From Kluyvera sp040932435 (GTDB taxonomy: Bacteria; Pseudomonadota; Gammaproteobacteria; Enterobacterales; Enterobacteriaceae), in the NCBI RefSeq assembly GCF_040932435.1, contig NZ_JBFQGA010000011.1, positions 1 through 64,000 of the forward strand: DNA of 64,000 nt. Direction: 5' to 3'. Shown in pieces: positions 49,885 to 59,335 of the stretch. Position 1 is the stretch's first letter. Every line of letters begins with the position of its first letter. The notes under the pieces are model-generated. The model searched no databases. It saw only the letters and a program-made list of their open reading frames with translations, and had not been told where the DNA came from. The position numbers and the translations under genes were made by a program.

Positions 49885-50885
49885 GAGCGTACCGCCTGTT
49901 TTTGTCGGGCTAGCGCGGCATCGCGCAGGATCAGCCGTCCTTTACGTTTATTGCCGCGTTCATTCAGCAGCACTGCAATCACAATCACCGCGCCGGAAAT
50001 TGCCATTTGCCAAAACGGAGAAATGCCGATGACCGGCAACGCATTGTTGATGATGCCGAGGAACAGCGCGCCGCACAGACAGCCGACGACGCGCCCGGTG
50101 CCGCCCATGGTGCTGATACCGCCAATCACGCAGGCTGCGACAACCTGAAGTTCGAAGCCGTTGGCGACATCGACATAGGCGACGGCGAAGCGGGAAATCC
50201 ACAAATAGCCGCAAAAACCCGCCAGCGCCCCGGAGAGGCAGAAGCTGACGAACTGCATTTTTCCCGCGTTGATGCCGGTGTAATACGCCGCGGTAGCGTT
50301 ACCGCCGGCGGTGTACAGCGCCCGCCCGGTGCGGCTAAAGCGCAGGAAGTAACCCACTAGCAGCAGCGCAGCGATGGCAAACCAGCTTAGTACCGGCAAC
50401 CCCAACAGCGCGGCGCGCGGCAGGCCGAGGAAATCGGGGCTCATTTGGTGCGAGTTAACCCAGCCGCCGTCGGACAGTAAAAAGATAATGCCGCGATAAA
50501 TGCTCATGGTACCGAGCGTCACTACTATTGCCGGAATACCCAGTTTCCACACCAGTAACCCGTTAATCATGCCCATCACCAGCCCCAGCGCAGTTGCCAG
50601 TAGCAGCAGCGCGAAGACCGGGATCGTGGGGTAGTGGAAGTTGAGCAAGGCGACAATCATGCCGGTCAGCGCCAGATTAGCGGCCATCGACAGGTCGATG
50701 CCTTTGGTCAGCAGCACCATCATCTGGCCCAGCGCGAGGATAATTAAGATGGCGGTGTCGTTAAACATTTCCACCAAGTTTCCCGGTGATATGAACGACG
50801 GCACGCGGCTGCCAATCGCCGCCACCATCAAGATAATGACGCCCGCGAGCAGCGCTTCGCGGTGTTTAAACAAGGATTGCCACAT
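49881..50885 (-). CDS. rhaP: Rhamnose ABC transporter permease RhaP
   Basis: This 334-residue permease is paralogous to its neighbour. It shows the same GQMMVLLTKGIDLSMAANLA and TLGTMSIYRGIIFLL signatures and about eight to ten hydrophobic segments. It overlaps both rhaQ and the ATPase gene, so the transporter subunits are made as a unit. Confidence 0.88.
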   Translation of the reverse strand: MWQSLFKHREALLAGVIILMVAAIGSRVPSFISPGNLVEMFNDTAILIILALGQMMVLLTKGIDLSMAANLALTGMIVALLNFHYPTIPVFALLLLATALGLVMGMINGLLVWKLGIPAIVVTLGTMSIYRGIIFLLSDGGWVNSHQMSPDFLGLPRAALLGLPVLSWFAIAALLLVGYFLRFSRTGRALYTAGGNATAAYYTGINAGKMQFVSFCLSGALAGFCGYLWISRFAVAYVDVANGFELQVVAACVIGGISTMGGTGRVVGCLCGALFLGIINNALPVIGISPFWQMAISGAVIVIAVLLNERGNKRKGRLILRDAALARQKQAVRS

Positions 50886-52390
50886 TATGCTGCCTCCTTA
50901 CCGGCACCGCTCGCGGCGCTGACGATGGTCTCTGCGGTGGCTTCACCGGCCAAGTATTCAGCGACCATCAGCCCTTCGTGCATCACGATAATGCGGTCAG
51001 CCATGCCCATGACTTCTGGCAACTCGGACGACACCATAATCACCGCCAGACCCTGCGCCACCAACTCGGACATAAACTGATGCACCGCGGCCTTCGAGCC
51101 GATATCAATGCCTTTGGTCGGTTCATCAAGGATGATCACCTGCGGATGCGTCGCCAGCCATTTGGCGATTACCACTTTTTGCTGGTTCCCCCCGGAGAGT
51201 GTTTCTACCGGCTGACGCCAACTGGAAGCTTTAACCTGCAGACGGCGCGCGTACTCGTCGGCCAGCTGCCACTCTAGGGCATCGTTTAACACACCGCGTG
51301 GGTTAAGCTTGTTTAGCTGAGGCAGACTGATGTTCTGCGCAATCGGCAATTCGATAATTGCACCCTGCTTTTGCCGTTCTTCCGGCACGCAGACAATCCC
51401 GGCGTTGATGGCATCGGCGGGCTGGCGGAAATGCACCGGCGAACCGTTAAGCACGATTTCACCGCAAGATGGATGTGATACGCCGGAGAGCGCCTGCATC
51501 AGTTCTGTGCGCCCGGCACCGACCAGACCATAGAAACCGAGAATCTCACCCTTGCGCAGCGTGAAGTTGATATGGGCAAATTCGGTGGGATGGCACAGGT
51601 CTTTGACCGCCAGTACCTCTGCGCCCTTTTCACAGGCGACTTTTGGGTAGGTTTGCGTGATGGCACGACCGACCATCATGGCGACCATCCGCTCCTCGGT
51701 AATTTCGTTTATCGCGCCGGAACCGACGTACACGCCATCGCGCAGGATGGTGTAGTGATCCGCCAGCTCAAAAATTTCGTCAAATTTGTGCGAGATAAAC
51801 AAGATGGCTTTGCCTTCTTGCTTGAGCCGTTCAACGATTTGATAAAACTCGAGGATTTCGTGCTGAGAAAGCGCGGCGGTAGGCTCGTCGAGGATCACCA
51901 CCTGCGCGTCAAATGACAGCGCACGGGCAATAGCGACCATATGACGTTGGGCAATGCTGAGTGTTTTTAATATGGCGCGCGGGTCAATCTGCACATCAAG
52001 GCGAGTCAGGATCTCGCGCGCTTTTTGGTGCATGGCAGGCCAGTCGAGCTGTTTCAGCCAGCCCTTATGCAGGTACTGGCCGACAAAAATATTTTCGGTG
52101 ACCGAGAGTTCATCGAACAGCACAGTTTCCTGATGAATGGCGGTTATACCGACTCTGTGCGCCGCATCCGGCGTCGGCAGTGAAATGGGAATAGCTTTAT
52201 AAAGGATTTCGCCCTCTTCGGGCTGATAGATGCCGGTCATCACTTTGACCAGCGTAGATTTTCCTGCGCCGTTTTCGCCAATTAAAGCGGTGACTTTACC
52301 GGGCCACAGATCGAGCTGCACGTTTTCAAGTGCGCGCACGCCGGGGAAAACTTTGGTGATCCCCTTAAGCTGCAACAAAGGTGTCGACAT
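50885..52390 (-). CDS. rhaT: Rhamnose ABC transporter ATP-binding protein
   Basis: The 501-residue protein has two fused ABC domains, as in RbsA/XylG. The first has Walker A GENGAGKST, an LSIAQRHM signature and Walker B VVILDEPTAAL. The second has a degenerate P-loop (GLVGAGRTEL), LSGGNQQKV and VIILDEPTKGID. One good and one altered P-loop is normal for this class. It drives the importer. The symbol follows the Rhizobium RhaT ATPase and must not be mixed up with the unrelated E. coli RhaT symporter. Confidence 0.88.
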   Translation of the reverse strand: MSTPLLQLKGITKVFPGVRALENVQLDLWPGKVTALIGENGAGKSTLVKVMTGIYQPEEGEILYKAIPISLPTPDAAHRVGITAIHQETVLFDELSVTENIFVGQYLHKGWLKQLDWPAMHQKAREILTRLDVQIDPRAILKTLSIAQRHMVAIARALSFDAQVVILDEPTAALSQHEILEFYQIVERLKQEGKAILFISHKFDEIFELADHYTILRDGVYVGSGAINEITEERMVAMMVGRAITQTYPKVACEKGAEVLAVKDLCHPTEFAHINFTLRKGEILGFYGLVGAGRTELMQALSGVSHPSCGEIVLNGSPVHFRQPADAINAGIVCVPEERQKQGAIIELPIAQNISLPQLNKLNPRGVLNDALEWQLADEYARRLQVKASSWRQPVETLSGGNQQKVVIAKWLATHPQVIILDEPTKGIDIGSKAAVHQFMSELVAQGLAVIMVSSELPEVMGMADRIIVMHEGLMVAEYLAGEATAETIVSAASGAGKEAA

Positions 52391-52415
52391 GATAGTTCTC
52401 CATCACAGGGGATTT

Positions 52416-52484
52416 TGTAGGGCGGGTAAGCTGTAGCGCACCCGCCGTTTTGCCGGATGGCGCTCGCGCTTATCCGGCCTACAA
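52416..52484. repeat. BIME between the binding-protein and ATPase genes
   Basis: Two REP-like palindromes (GGGCGGGTAAGC...GCACCCGCC and GCCGGATGGCGCTCGCGC...TTATCCGGCC) fill the 100-bp gap behind the solute-binding protein gene. The place recalls the malE-malF REP, which stabilises the upstream mRNA and raises binding-protein output. Confidence 0.88.
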
Positions 52485-52490
52485 AACGCA

Positions 52491-53477
52491 TCAGAAGATT
52501 TTTGAGAACTTATCAATGTTGCTGGCATCGTAGACGAACGGCTCAGACATCGCGCCATTTCCGTCCGCATCCAGCTTCACTTTGCCCAGCTTGCCCATAC
52601 TGGCTTCGGTTTTGGTCGCTGAGCCTTTCACGAGATCGTCGGCAAGGTAAGTGGCAGCATAGCCCAGATCGATAGGGTTCCAGATGGCGAAGCTCTTGCT
52701 GGCGCCGGACTTAATAGCCCCGGCCATTTCAGACGGCAGCCCTAGCCCGGTGACGTACACTTTGCCAATCTTGCCTTGGTCTTTCACCGCCTGCGCTGCC
52801 GCTACGATCCCGACGGATGACGGCGAGACGATCACTTTCAGGTCCGGGTACGACTTCAGCAGGCCGACCGCTTCGCGGTAGCTCTTATCCGACAGATCGT
52901 CACCGTAGGCTACGGTTACCAAGTTGATAGAGGGATAGTTCGGCAGCACTTTTTTCATCTCACCAATCCAGATGTTCTGGTTGGTGGAGGTTGGGGTGGC
53001 GCTCAGAATCGCCACGTCACCTTTTTCAACATTCAACGCTTTTAACGCGTCGGCGGCGAGCTTCACGTTGGTTTCGCCAATCAACTGGTTGTTAGACGGG
53101 TTCAGGTGAATCTGACGCCCGCCGGCGGCAACGCCGGAATCCCATGACACAACCTTAATGCCGCGCTGCATGGCTTTCTTCAGCACCGGCACCACCGCAT
53201 CGGGATCGTTGGCGGAAATCGCGATCGCATCGACACCCTGGGCGATCAACCCATTGAGCACTTCGATCTGCGCTTCAGCCGTAGTGGTGGTGGGGCCGGT
53301 ATAAATCACTTTTACATCGCCTAACTCTTTGGCCGCTTCCTGCGCGCCGACGTTTGCGGCCTCGAAGAAGCCATTGCCTAATGACTTTGCCACAAGGGCA
53401 ATTTTTACTTCAGCTAAAGCGGAACCGGACAACGCCAGGGCGGCAACGGTGAGGATGAAGCTTGCTTTTATTTTCAT
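52491..53477 (-). CDS. rhaS: Rhamnose ABC transporter periplasmic binding protein
   Basis: The 328-residue precursor has a Sec signal (MKIKASFILTVAALALSGSALA) and the periplasmic-binding-protein type 1 fold of the RbsB/LsrB class (KIALVAKSLGNGFF start, IAISANDPDAVV). It captures rhamnose in the periplasm for the RhaPQ/ATPase importer. It follows rhaD by about 90 bases and is followed by a BIME. The symbol is that used for the Rhizobium binding protein. The AraC-type activator RhaS encoded at 57540 is a different gene. Confidence 0.85.
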   Translation of the reverse strand: MKIKASFILTVAALALSGSALAEVKIALVAKSLGNGFFEAANVGAQEAAKELGDVKVIYTGPTTTTAEAQIEVLNGLIAQGVDAIAISANDPDAVVPVLKKAMQRGIKVVSWDSGVAAGGRQIHLNPSNNQLIGETNVKLAADALKALNVEKGDVAILSATPTSTNQNIWIGEMKKVLPNYPSINLVTVAYGDDLSDKSYREAVGLLKSYPDLKVIVSPSSVGIVAAAQAVKDQGKIGKVYVTGLGLPSEMAGAIKSGASKSFAIWNPIDLGYAATYLADDLVKGSATKTEASMGKLGKVKLDADGNGAMSEPFVYDASNIDKFSKIF

Positions 53478-53568
53478 TGCTTGTACTCCACGGTTTTGAG
53501 TTAGTTGGTTTGCAGGTGACAGATTTTTTCCCCTGTGGATCGCTGCCCGCAGGGGTTATGCGATGTTC

Positions 53569-54399
53569 TTACTTGTACAGATTTAACGCGCTGGCCATCG
53601 GGGTTACGCCAAAACGTTGGCCGAGGGCAATCAGTTCTTGCTGGGTGATGGTCTGTTTCATACCGCCCATCGAGTACACCTTCACCAGTACCTCTGCTGA
53701 TTTTTCGGCGGTATCAATCAGACCAAAGGTTTCGTCAAGCGTCGGACCGCTGCCGAACACACCGTGGAACGGCCACAGCACCAGCGAGTGCTGCTGCATT
53801 GAGGTGGCAGTTGCTTGGCCGATTTCGTCAGTGCCTGGCACCATCCACGGCAGAATACCGACGCCGTCCGGGAAGACCACCAGACACTCGGTGCTGCCTT
53901 CCCACAGTTTGCGGGTGATAAACGCACTGTCGTTTTCCAGCACATAGGTCAGCGCGATCAGGTTGGTCGCGTGGCAGTGCATGATCACGCGGTCGACGCC
54001 GTTGGTCAGTTTGATACGTTCACAGTGTGACAGGAAATGCGCCGGCAGCTCGGAGGTTGGAACGGCTTCGTGAGTCAGCCCCCACAAAATGTGGTAGCCC
54101 GCACCGTCACTATCGACTTTCACCACCCCAAGGTTGGCGGCCGGGTCAAGCTGGACGTTGCGGAAGAATTTACCGGAGCCGGTGACGATAAACGGCGTGT
54201 TGGCCAGCATTGGCATCGGCTGGCTCAGGGCGATATAGCGCGGCTTAGCGTGGAAGTCGGCGGTGAACGGGGCGATATCTGCCTCGTCCAGACGCAGGGT
54301 TAGGTTGCCGCCGTTACGCTCGTCCCAGCCTTTTAACCAGGCGTCGGAGGTGGCTTTGATCATGCCCTGGACGAACCAGGAATCGGTGATGGTTTGCAT
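53569..54399 (-). CDS. rhaD: Rhamnulose-1-phosphate aldolase
   Basis: This zinc aldolase cleaves L-rhamnulose-1-phosphate to DHAP and L-lactaldehyde. The 276-residue class II protein (E. coli 274) has the GNLTLRL N-terminal block, the MHCHATNLIALTY zinc histidine pair and the third zinc histidine in the QQHSLVLWPFHGVFG region. It is third in rhaB-rhaA-rhaD and is preceded by a BIME. Confidence 0.96.
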   Translation of the reverse strand: MQTITDSWFVQGMIKATSDAWLKGWDERNGGNLTLRLDEADIAPFTADFHAKPRYIALSQPMPMLANTPFIVTGSGKFFRNVQLDPAANLGVVKVDSDGAGYHILWGLTHEAVPTSELPAHFLSHCERIKLTNGVDRVIMHCHATNLIALTYVLENDSAFITRKLWEGSTECLVVFPDGVGILPWMVPGTDEIGQATATSMQQHSLVLWPFHGVFGSGPTLDETFGLIDTAEKSAEVLVKVYSMGGMKQTITQQELIALGQRFGVTPMASALNLYK

Positions 54400-54423
54400 A
54401 GTCTTGTTGTCCTGTGTGCTGAT

Positions 54424-54498
54424 GCCCGATGGCGCTTCGCTTATCGGGCCTACAATGGCTATTTTCGTAGGCCGGATAAGGCGAAGCCGCCATCCGGC
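54424..54498. repeat. BIME between rhaA and rhaD
   Basis: GCCCGATGGCGCTTCGC...TTATCGGGCCTACAA faces TAGGCCGGATAAGGCGAAGCC...GCCATCCGGC. Both are REP units. They occupy the gap between the two genes on the minus strand. Confidence 0.88.
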
Positions 54499-54510
54499 GA
54501 TCGGTCTCGG

Positions 54511-55770
54511 TTATTGACGCGTGCTCAAAATTTCTTTCTCGTAGCTCCGCACGCTCTCCAGCCACTGGCTGCCCGCTGGCGCATCGTTACGCTGGCAGTA
54601 CATTTCCCATACCGCCTGCCACGGCAGGCATTTCTGCTCTTCCAGCAGCGCCAGACGGGCGGTGTAGTCGCCGTCTACTTCCAACTGACGAAGTTGCTCG
54701 GTTGGCTCCAGCAGTGCGCGCAGCAAGGCTTTCTTCATGTTGCGAGTGCCGATAACCCACGCCGCGATGCGATTGATGGAGGCGTCGAAGAAGTCGAGTC
54801 CAATGTGCACACGGTCAAACAGATCGTGGCGGATGATTTCGCTGGCGATGGCCTGAGTTTCGTCATCCAACAGCACCACGTGGTCACTGTCCCAGCGCAC
54901 CGGGCGGCTGACGTGCAACAGCAAGCGCGGTACGTACAGCATGGCGGCGGAGATTTTGTCGGAGATCACCTCCGTTGGGTGGAAGTGACCGGCATCTAGG
55001 CACAGCGCGGTCTGGCGGCTGGTGGCGTAACCCATATAGAACTCATTGGAGCCAACGGTATAGCTCTCTGCGCCAATGCCGAACAGCTTGCTCTCCACGG
55101 CATCAATGTGATGCGCGGGATCCAGCTTCTCGCTGATGACTTCATCCAGCGCAGCGGCCAGGCGCTGGCGCGGTGCTAAACGGTCCACGGTGACGTCTTT
55201 CATGCCGTCTGGGATCCAGATATTCATCACCGACGGCGTGCCCAACTGCTCGCCAAAGTAGGCGGAAACGCGGCGGCTGGCCTTGCAGTGGTCAATCCAG
55301 AACTGGCGAACTTTTGGATCGGCGTGAGACAGGGTAAAGCCATCAGCGCTCAGCGGATGTGAAAAACATGACGGATTAAAGTCGAGACCCAGCTTGTGTT
55401 TTTTCGCCCACTCAACCCAGTTTTTGAAATGTTCTGGTTTGATTTCATCGCGCGCAACCGGCGTCTCAGATTCCAAATAGATAGCATGCAGATTCAGACG
55501 CTTTGGCCCTGGGATCAGGCTCAACGCCTGTTCCAGATCGGCGCGCAGTTCTGTCGCGTTACGCGCTTTGCCCGGATAGTTGCCGGTTGCCTGAATCCCA
55601 CCCGTTAAATTGCCTTCTGGATTTTCAAAACCCGCAACGTCATCACCTTGCCAGCAGTGCATTGATACAGGTAAGCGGTCGAGCTGGCGTAAGGCTTCTT
55701 CGACGTCGATACCGATGGCGGCATAGCGCTGTTTGGCGAGTTCCCAGGCTTGGTCAAGTTGAGTGGTCAT
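54511..55770 (-). CDS. rhaA: L-rhamnose isomerase
   Basis: RhaA turns L-rhamnose into L-rhamnulose with Mn2+. The TIM-barrel protein is 419 residues from the ATG at 55770 (MTTQLDQAW), as in E. coli. The metal-site segments HAIYLESETPV, SCFSHPLSADG, DAGHFHPTEV and WDSDHVV are intact. An ATG two codons earlier is not needed. It overlaps the rhaB stop by four bases. Confidence 0.97.
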   Translation of the reverse strand: MTTQLDQAWELAKQRYAAIGIDVEEALRQLDRLPVSMHCWQGDDVAGFENPEGNLTGGIQATGNYPGKARNATELRADLEQALSLIPGPKRLNLHAIYLESETPVARDEIKPEHFKNWVEWAKKHKLGLDFNPSCFSHPLSADGFTLSHADPKVRQFWIDHCKASRRVSAYFGEQLGTPSVMNIWIPDGMKDVTVDRLAPRQRLAAALDEVISEKLDPAHHIDAVESKLFGIGAESYTVGSNEFYMGYATSRQTALCLDAGHFHPTEVISDKISAAMLYVPRLLLHVSRPVRWDSDHVVLLDDETQAIASEIIRHDLFDRVHIGLDFFDASINRIAAWVIGTRNMKKALLRALLEPTEQLRQLEVDGDYTARLALLEEQKCLPWQAVWEMYCQRNDAPAGSQWLESVRSYEKEILSTRQ

Positions 55771-57236
55771 GCGCAAAGCTCCTTTGTCTGTCGTTGTTGC
55801 TGAAACTGCGCAACGTAGCGGGCAATTTCATGGTCAGGATTAGGGGTAAAGGTGGTGAGGGCGTAGTTTTTACTCACCACCTTGCGGAAATCATCGACGT
55901 TGGACAGTTCGTCCAGCGCCATTAATTGGATGCCGATATTGCCAAGCGTGGACGCCTCAATTGGGCCTGCCACCACGCTAATACCGCATGCGTCGGCACA
56001 CAGCTGGTTGAGCAATGCGTTTTGGCAGCCACCGCCGACAATATGCAGCTGACTAAAGGGTTTACCGCGCAGCTGCGTGAGCTCGTTGAGCACGTCGGCG
56101 TAGAGCAGCGCCAGGCTGTCAAAAATGCAGCGCGCGAGCTCAGCGGCGGTGGCTGGAACCGGCTGGGCGGTTTCGCGGCAGGCCGCCTGAATCTCAGCGC
56201 TCATATTTGCTGGGTTGATAAAGCGGTCATCGTTTGGGGCGATTAGGCTACGACAGGTTGGCAGCGCCGCCGTTTCGGCGATCAGTTCCGCCAAGTTGCT
56301 GATGTTTTGCTCTTTCAGCACGCGCTGTAGCAGCCACAGCCCCATGATGTTTTTGAGCACCCGATAGCGGCCTTCTGCGCCGCCTTCGTTAGTGAGATTG
56401 GCACGCTGTGCCTGCTCGCTGGTGTACGGTTTTTTGCTTTCAAAACCCATCAGTGACCAAGTTCCGGATGACAGATAGGCGGCGTCGGCGCTGGCTAGCG
56501 GTGAGGCAATCACGGCGCTGGCGGTGTCGTGGCTGGCGACGGCCACAACCGGAATGTCATGACCCTGCGGGCAAATCCAGTGCCCGACCACGTTGCCAGG
56601 ATGGGTTGGGGTGCCAAACCACGACGCCGGTGCGCCGGTCCAGTTCAGCAGGTCTTCGTCCCAGTTATCGCTATCGATATTGATCAACTGCGTGGTGGTG
56701 GCGTTGGTGTATTCCCAGTTCATCTTGCCGGTTAAGCGATAGCCAAAATAGTCAGGGATCAGCAGCGCGTGAGCGGCCTGTGATACCAGCTCCGGCTGTT
56801 GCTCAACCAGCGCGCGTAGCTGATAAAGCGTGTTAAACGGCAGAAATTGAATACCGCTGCGGCGATAGATATCGCTTTTGCCCAACTGGTCCATTGCGAG
56901 AGCCATCAAGCCATCGGTGCGACTATCGCGATAGGCCACCGGCAGGCCCACTCGCTGGCCATCTTTATTCAGCAGCACGAAGTCCACGCCCCAGGTGTCG
57001 ATGCCGATACTGTCGATAAGAATGCCTTCATCGCACACCTTATTGAGTCCAGTGCGGATCTCAGCTTCTAGGCCGTCGATATCCCAGGTCTCAAAACCGT
57101 CCTGTTTGTGCAGGTTGTTCACGAAACGGTGGATTTCGCGCAGTGATAACGAACGCTGCTCGGCGTCGAAACGCGCCAGCATTACACGTCCGCTTGAGGC
57201 GCCTAAATCGACGGCCACGCAATGGCGAAAAGTCAT
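55767..57236 (-). CDS. rhaB: L-rhamnulokinase
   Basis: RhaB phosphorylates L-rhamnulose at C1. It is a FGGY-family kinase of 489 residues from the ATG at 57236 (MTFRHCVAVDLGASSGR), preceded by an AAGGAC ribosome site. A longer frame from 57260 lacks such a site. Motifs: phosphate-1 DLGASSGR, the SHDTASAV and YLSSGTWSLMG blocks, and the FGGY-like VGGGCQNALLNQ. It leads the operon rhaBAD-binding protein-ATPase-permeases-fucO-rhaM. Confidence 0.96.
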   Translation of the reverse strand: MTFRHCVAVDLGASSGRVMLARFDAEQRSLSLREIHRFVNNLHKQDGFETWDIDGLEAEIRTGLNKVCDEGILIDSIGIDTWGVDFVLLNKDGQRVGLPVAYRDSRTDGLMALAMDQLGKSDIYRRSGIQFLPFNTLYQLRALVEQQPELVSQAAHALLIPDYFGYRLTGKMNWEYTNATTTQLINIDSDNWDEDLLNWTGAPASWFGTPTHPGNVVGHWICPQGHDIPVVAVASHDTASAVIASPLASADAAYLSSGTWSLMGFESKKPYTSEQAQRANLTNEGGAEGRYRVLKNIMGLWLLQRVLKEQNISNLAELIAETAALPTCRSLIAPNDDRFINPANMSAEIQAACRETAQPVPATAAELARCIFDSLALLYADVLNELTQLRGKPFSQLHIVGGGCQNALLNQLCADACGISVVAGPIEASTLGNIGIQLMALDELSNVDDFRKVVSKNYALTTFTPNPDHEIARYVAQFQQQRQTKELCA

Positions 57237-57268
57237 GGTTAGAGTCCTTCTATGAGTCATTACCGCTC

Positions 57269-57363
57269 AGTCTAGAAAAAGGGCAACGACACAACCTTCT
57301 TGCCACTGACAGGCGAAATGGGGCGCTGGCAAGAAAGCAAAGATGAACGTGAGATAGTTCACA
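57269..57363 (-). promoter_or_regulatory. rhaB promoter: -10, RhaS operator and CRP site
   Basis: On the minus strand TAGACT (57269-57274) matches the E. coli rhaB -10. A RhaS-type inverted repeat CTTGCCA...TGGCAAG spans 57299-57333. A CRP site CGTGA-GATAGT-TCACA lies at 57348-57363, about 93 bases before the start, as in E. coli. The rest of the 303-bp gap carries the rhaS promoter and presumed RhaR site, which I did not resolve. Confidence 0.82.
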
Positions 57364-57539
57364 AATTGCTGCGAAGAGGCTGTTATTGAGGGGTGTGATG
57401 GTGACCGCATTTCCCGATCTTTCCGGCTGTTTCTTGAAAAAATGACCGGGTTTGCAAGCTTTGCTGTCAAAACGTCAAGGTCAGATCTCTCATCGGATAT
57501 TACTATTCTGATAACCTTTCTCATCTGCCGGGAGTCGTT

Positions 57540-58376
57540 ATGACCGTACTACACAGCGTGGATTTCTTCTCATCAGGTCAGCTACCCGTCGCTATTGAAC
57601 CACGACTTCCGCAGGCCGCTTTTCCTGAGCATCACCATGATTTCAATGAGATTGTCATCGTTGAACACGGGTCAGGTATCCATGTATTTAATGGTCAGCC
57701 GCATACCATTTGTGGAGGCACGGTTTGCTTCGTCCGCCACTTTGACCGACACCTGTATGAACACACCGATAACCTGTGTCTGACCAACGTGCTGTACCGC
57801 GCGCCGGATGCTTTCCAGTTTTTGTCAGGTCTCAATAAACTGCTGCCGCAGGAGCAGGATGGCCATTACCCTTCACATTGGCGTGTGAACCAGAGTACGC
57901 TGCAGCAGGTCAGGGCCATTGTCAGCCAGATGGAAGAGGTGAAGGACAGCACCGATATGATGTCGCTGGCGAATCGGGAAATTCTGTTCATGCAACTGTT
58001 GGTTGTGCTGCGCAAGGGCAGTCAGGAGCAAGGGGCAATGGATAACGATGCCCGCCTCAATCAGTTGATGGCATGGCTGGAAGAGAACTTTGCGCAAGAG
58101 GTTTGCTGGGAAGGGCTGGCTGAAGATTTTTCTCTCTCATTGCGTACCCTGCACCGCCAGTTGAAGCACTGTACCGGCCTGACGCCACAGCGCTATCTCA
58201 ACCGTCTGCGCCTAATCAAGGCGCGTCATCTGCTGCGGCACAGTGACGACAGCGTCACCGATATTGCCTATCGTTGCGGCTTTGGTGACAGCAACCATTT
58301 CTCGACGTTGTTCCGCCGGGAATTTAACTGGTCGCCGCGGGACATCCGCCAGGGGCGAGATACGATGCTTCAGTAA
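57540..58376 (+). CDS. rhaS: Rhamnose operon activator RhaS (AraC family)
   Basis: This rhamnose-responsive activator of rhaBAD has 278 residues as in E. coli. An N-terminal cupin binds rhamnose (PEHHHDFNEIVIVEHGSG). The C-terminal AraC domain has two helix-turn-helix motifs, around LAEDFSLSLRTLHRQLK and VTDIAYRCGFGDSNHFSTLF. A GGGAG ribosome site stands before the ATG. It is divergent from rhaB and followed by rhaR. Confidence 0.95.
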   Translation: MTVLHSVDFFSSGQLPVAIEPRLPQAAFPEHHHDFNEIVIVEHGSGIHVFNGQPHTICGGTVCFVRHFDRHLYEHTDNLCLTNVLYRAPDAFQFLSGLNKLLPQEQDGHYPSHWRVNQSTLQQVRAIVSQMEEVKDSTDMMSLANREILFMQLLVVLRKGSQEQGAMDNDARLNQLMAWLEENFAQEVCWEGLAEDFSLSLRTLHRQLKHCTGLTPQRYLNRLRLIKARHLLRHSDDSVTDIAYRCGFGDSNHFSTLFRREFNWSPRDIRQGRDTMLQ

Positions 58377-58447
58377 CGCGAGGGTAATCACCGTTTTTTA
58401 CCGAAAAACGGCTAATAATAGAGAGTTATTAGCCGTGAGGTATCCGC

Positions 58448-59296
58448 GTGTCAGGCCAGTTAATTCTTCGAAAATCCGATTTTTTTGCTCGCCCGACGCA
58501 GGCTGTTGCGGTGGCTGACCGCTATCCGCAGAATGTTTTTGCCGAACATACCCACGACTTTTGCGAACTGGTGATGGTCTGGCGTGGCAACGGGCTGCAC
58601 ATCCTAAATGACCGTCCCTACCGCATTACTCGCGGCGATCTCTTCTACATTCGCGCCGAAGACAAACACTCCTACGCTTCTGTTAACGATCTGGTTTTAC
58701 AGAATATTATCTATTGTCCGGAGCGCTTAAAGCTCAATCTTGACTGGGTGTCTCATATTCCTGGATTGCACGGCTCGCATTGGGCTCCGCACTGGCGTAT
58801 CGGCAGCACCGGTATGGCCCAGGCGCGACAGATCATGACCCAGCTTGAGCAGGAGAGCCGTAAAGACGATGCGCTGGCAAACGAGATGTCGGAGCTGCTG
58901 TTTGCCCAGTTGGTGGTGTGCCTGACGCGCCATCGCTATGCCACGGATAATCAGGCCGCAACGCAGAGCGAAGCGCTGCTTGATAAGCTGCTGACGGTGC
59001 TGGCAGGCAGTCTCAATCGTCCCTTTGTGCTGGATACTTTTTGCGAACACCATGGTTGCAGCGAACGCACGCTGCGCCAACAGTTTCGCAGTCAGACCGG
59101 CATGACGGTGAACCATTACCTGCGTCAGCTGCGCATCTGCCACGCGCAGTATTTACTGCAGCACACTGAAATGCTGATTGGCGAAGTGGCGATGCAGTGC
59201 GGGTTTGAGGACAGCAACTATTTCTCGGTGGTATTTAACCGGGAAATTGGCGTGACGCCGGGACAGTGGCGGCAGCGCAGCCGGGTTGCGGCGTAG
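58448..59296 (+). CDS. rhaR: Rhamnose regulator RhaR (AraC family)
   Basis: RhaR responds to rhamnose and activates rhaSR. The protein has the cupin domain (VFAEHTHDFCELVMVWRG) and a C-terminal AraC DNA-binding domain (MQCGFEDSNYFSVVF). The GTG at 58448 gives 282 residues, agreeing with the E. coli RhaR form. It lies 71 bases behind rhaS and converges on the TRAP genes. Confidence 0.94.
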   Translation: MSGQLILRKSDFFARPTQAVAVADRYPQNVFAEHTHDFCELVMVWRGNGLHILNDRPYRITRGDLFYIRAEDKHSYASVNDLVLQNIIYCPERLKLNLDWVSHIPGLHGSHWAPHWRIGSTGMAQARQIMTQLEQESRKDDALANEMSELLFAQLVVCLTRHRYATDNQAATQSEALLDKLLTVLAGSLNRPFVLDTFCEHHGCSERTLRQQFRSQTGMTVNHYLRQLRICHAQYLLQHTEMLIGEVAMQCGFEDSNYFSVVFNREIGVTPGQWRQRSRVAA

Positions 59297-59335
59297 CGTC
59301 GTTCCCACTCTATACAATCCCGGCGTCGCATGTTT

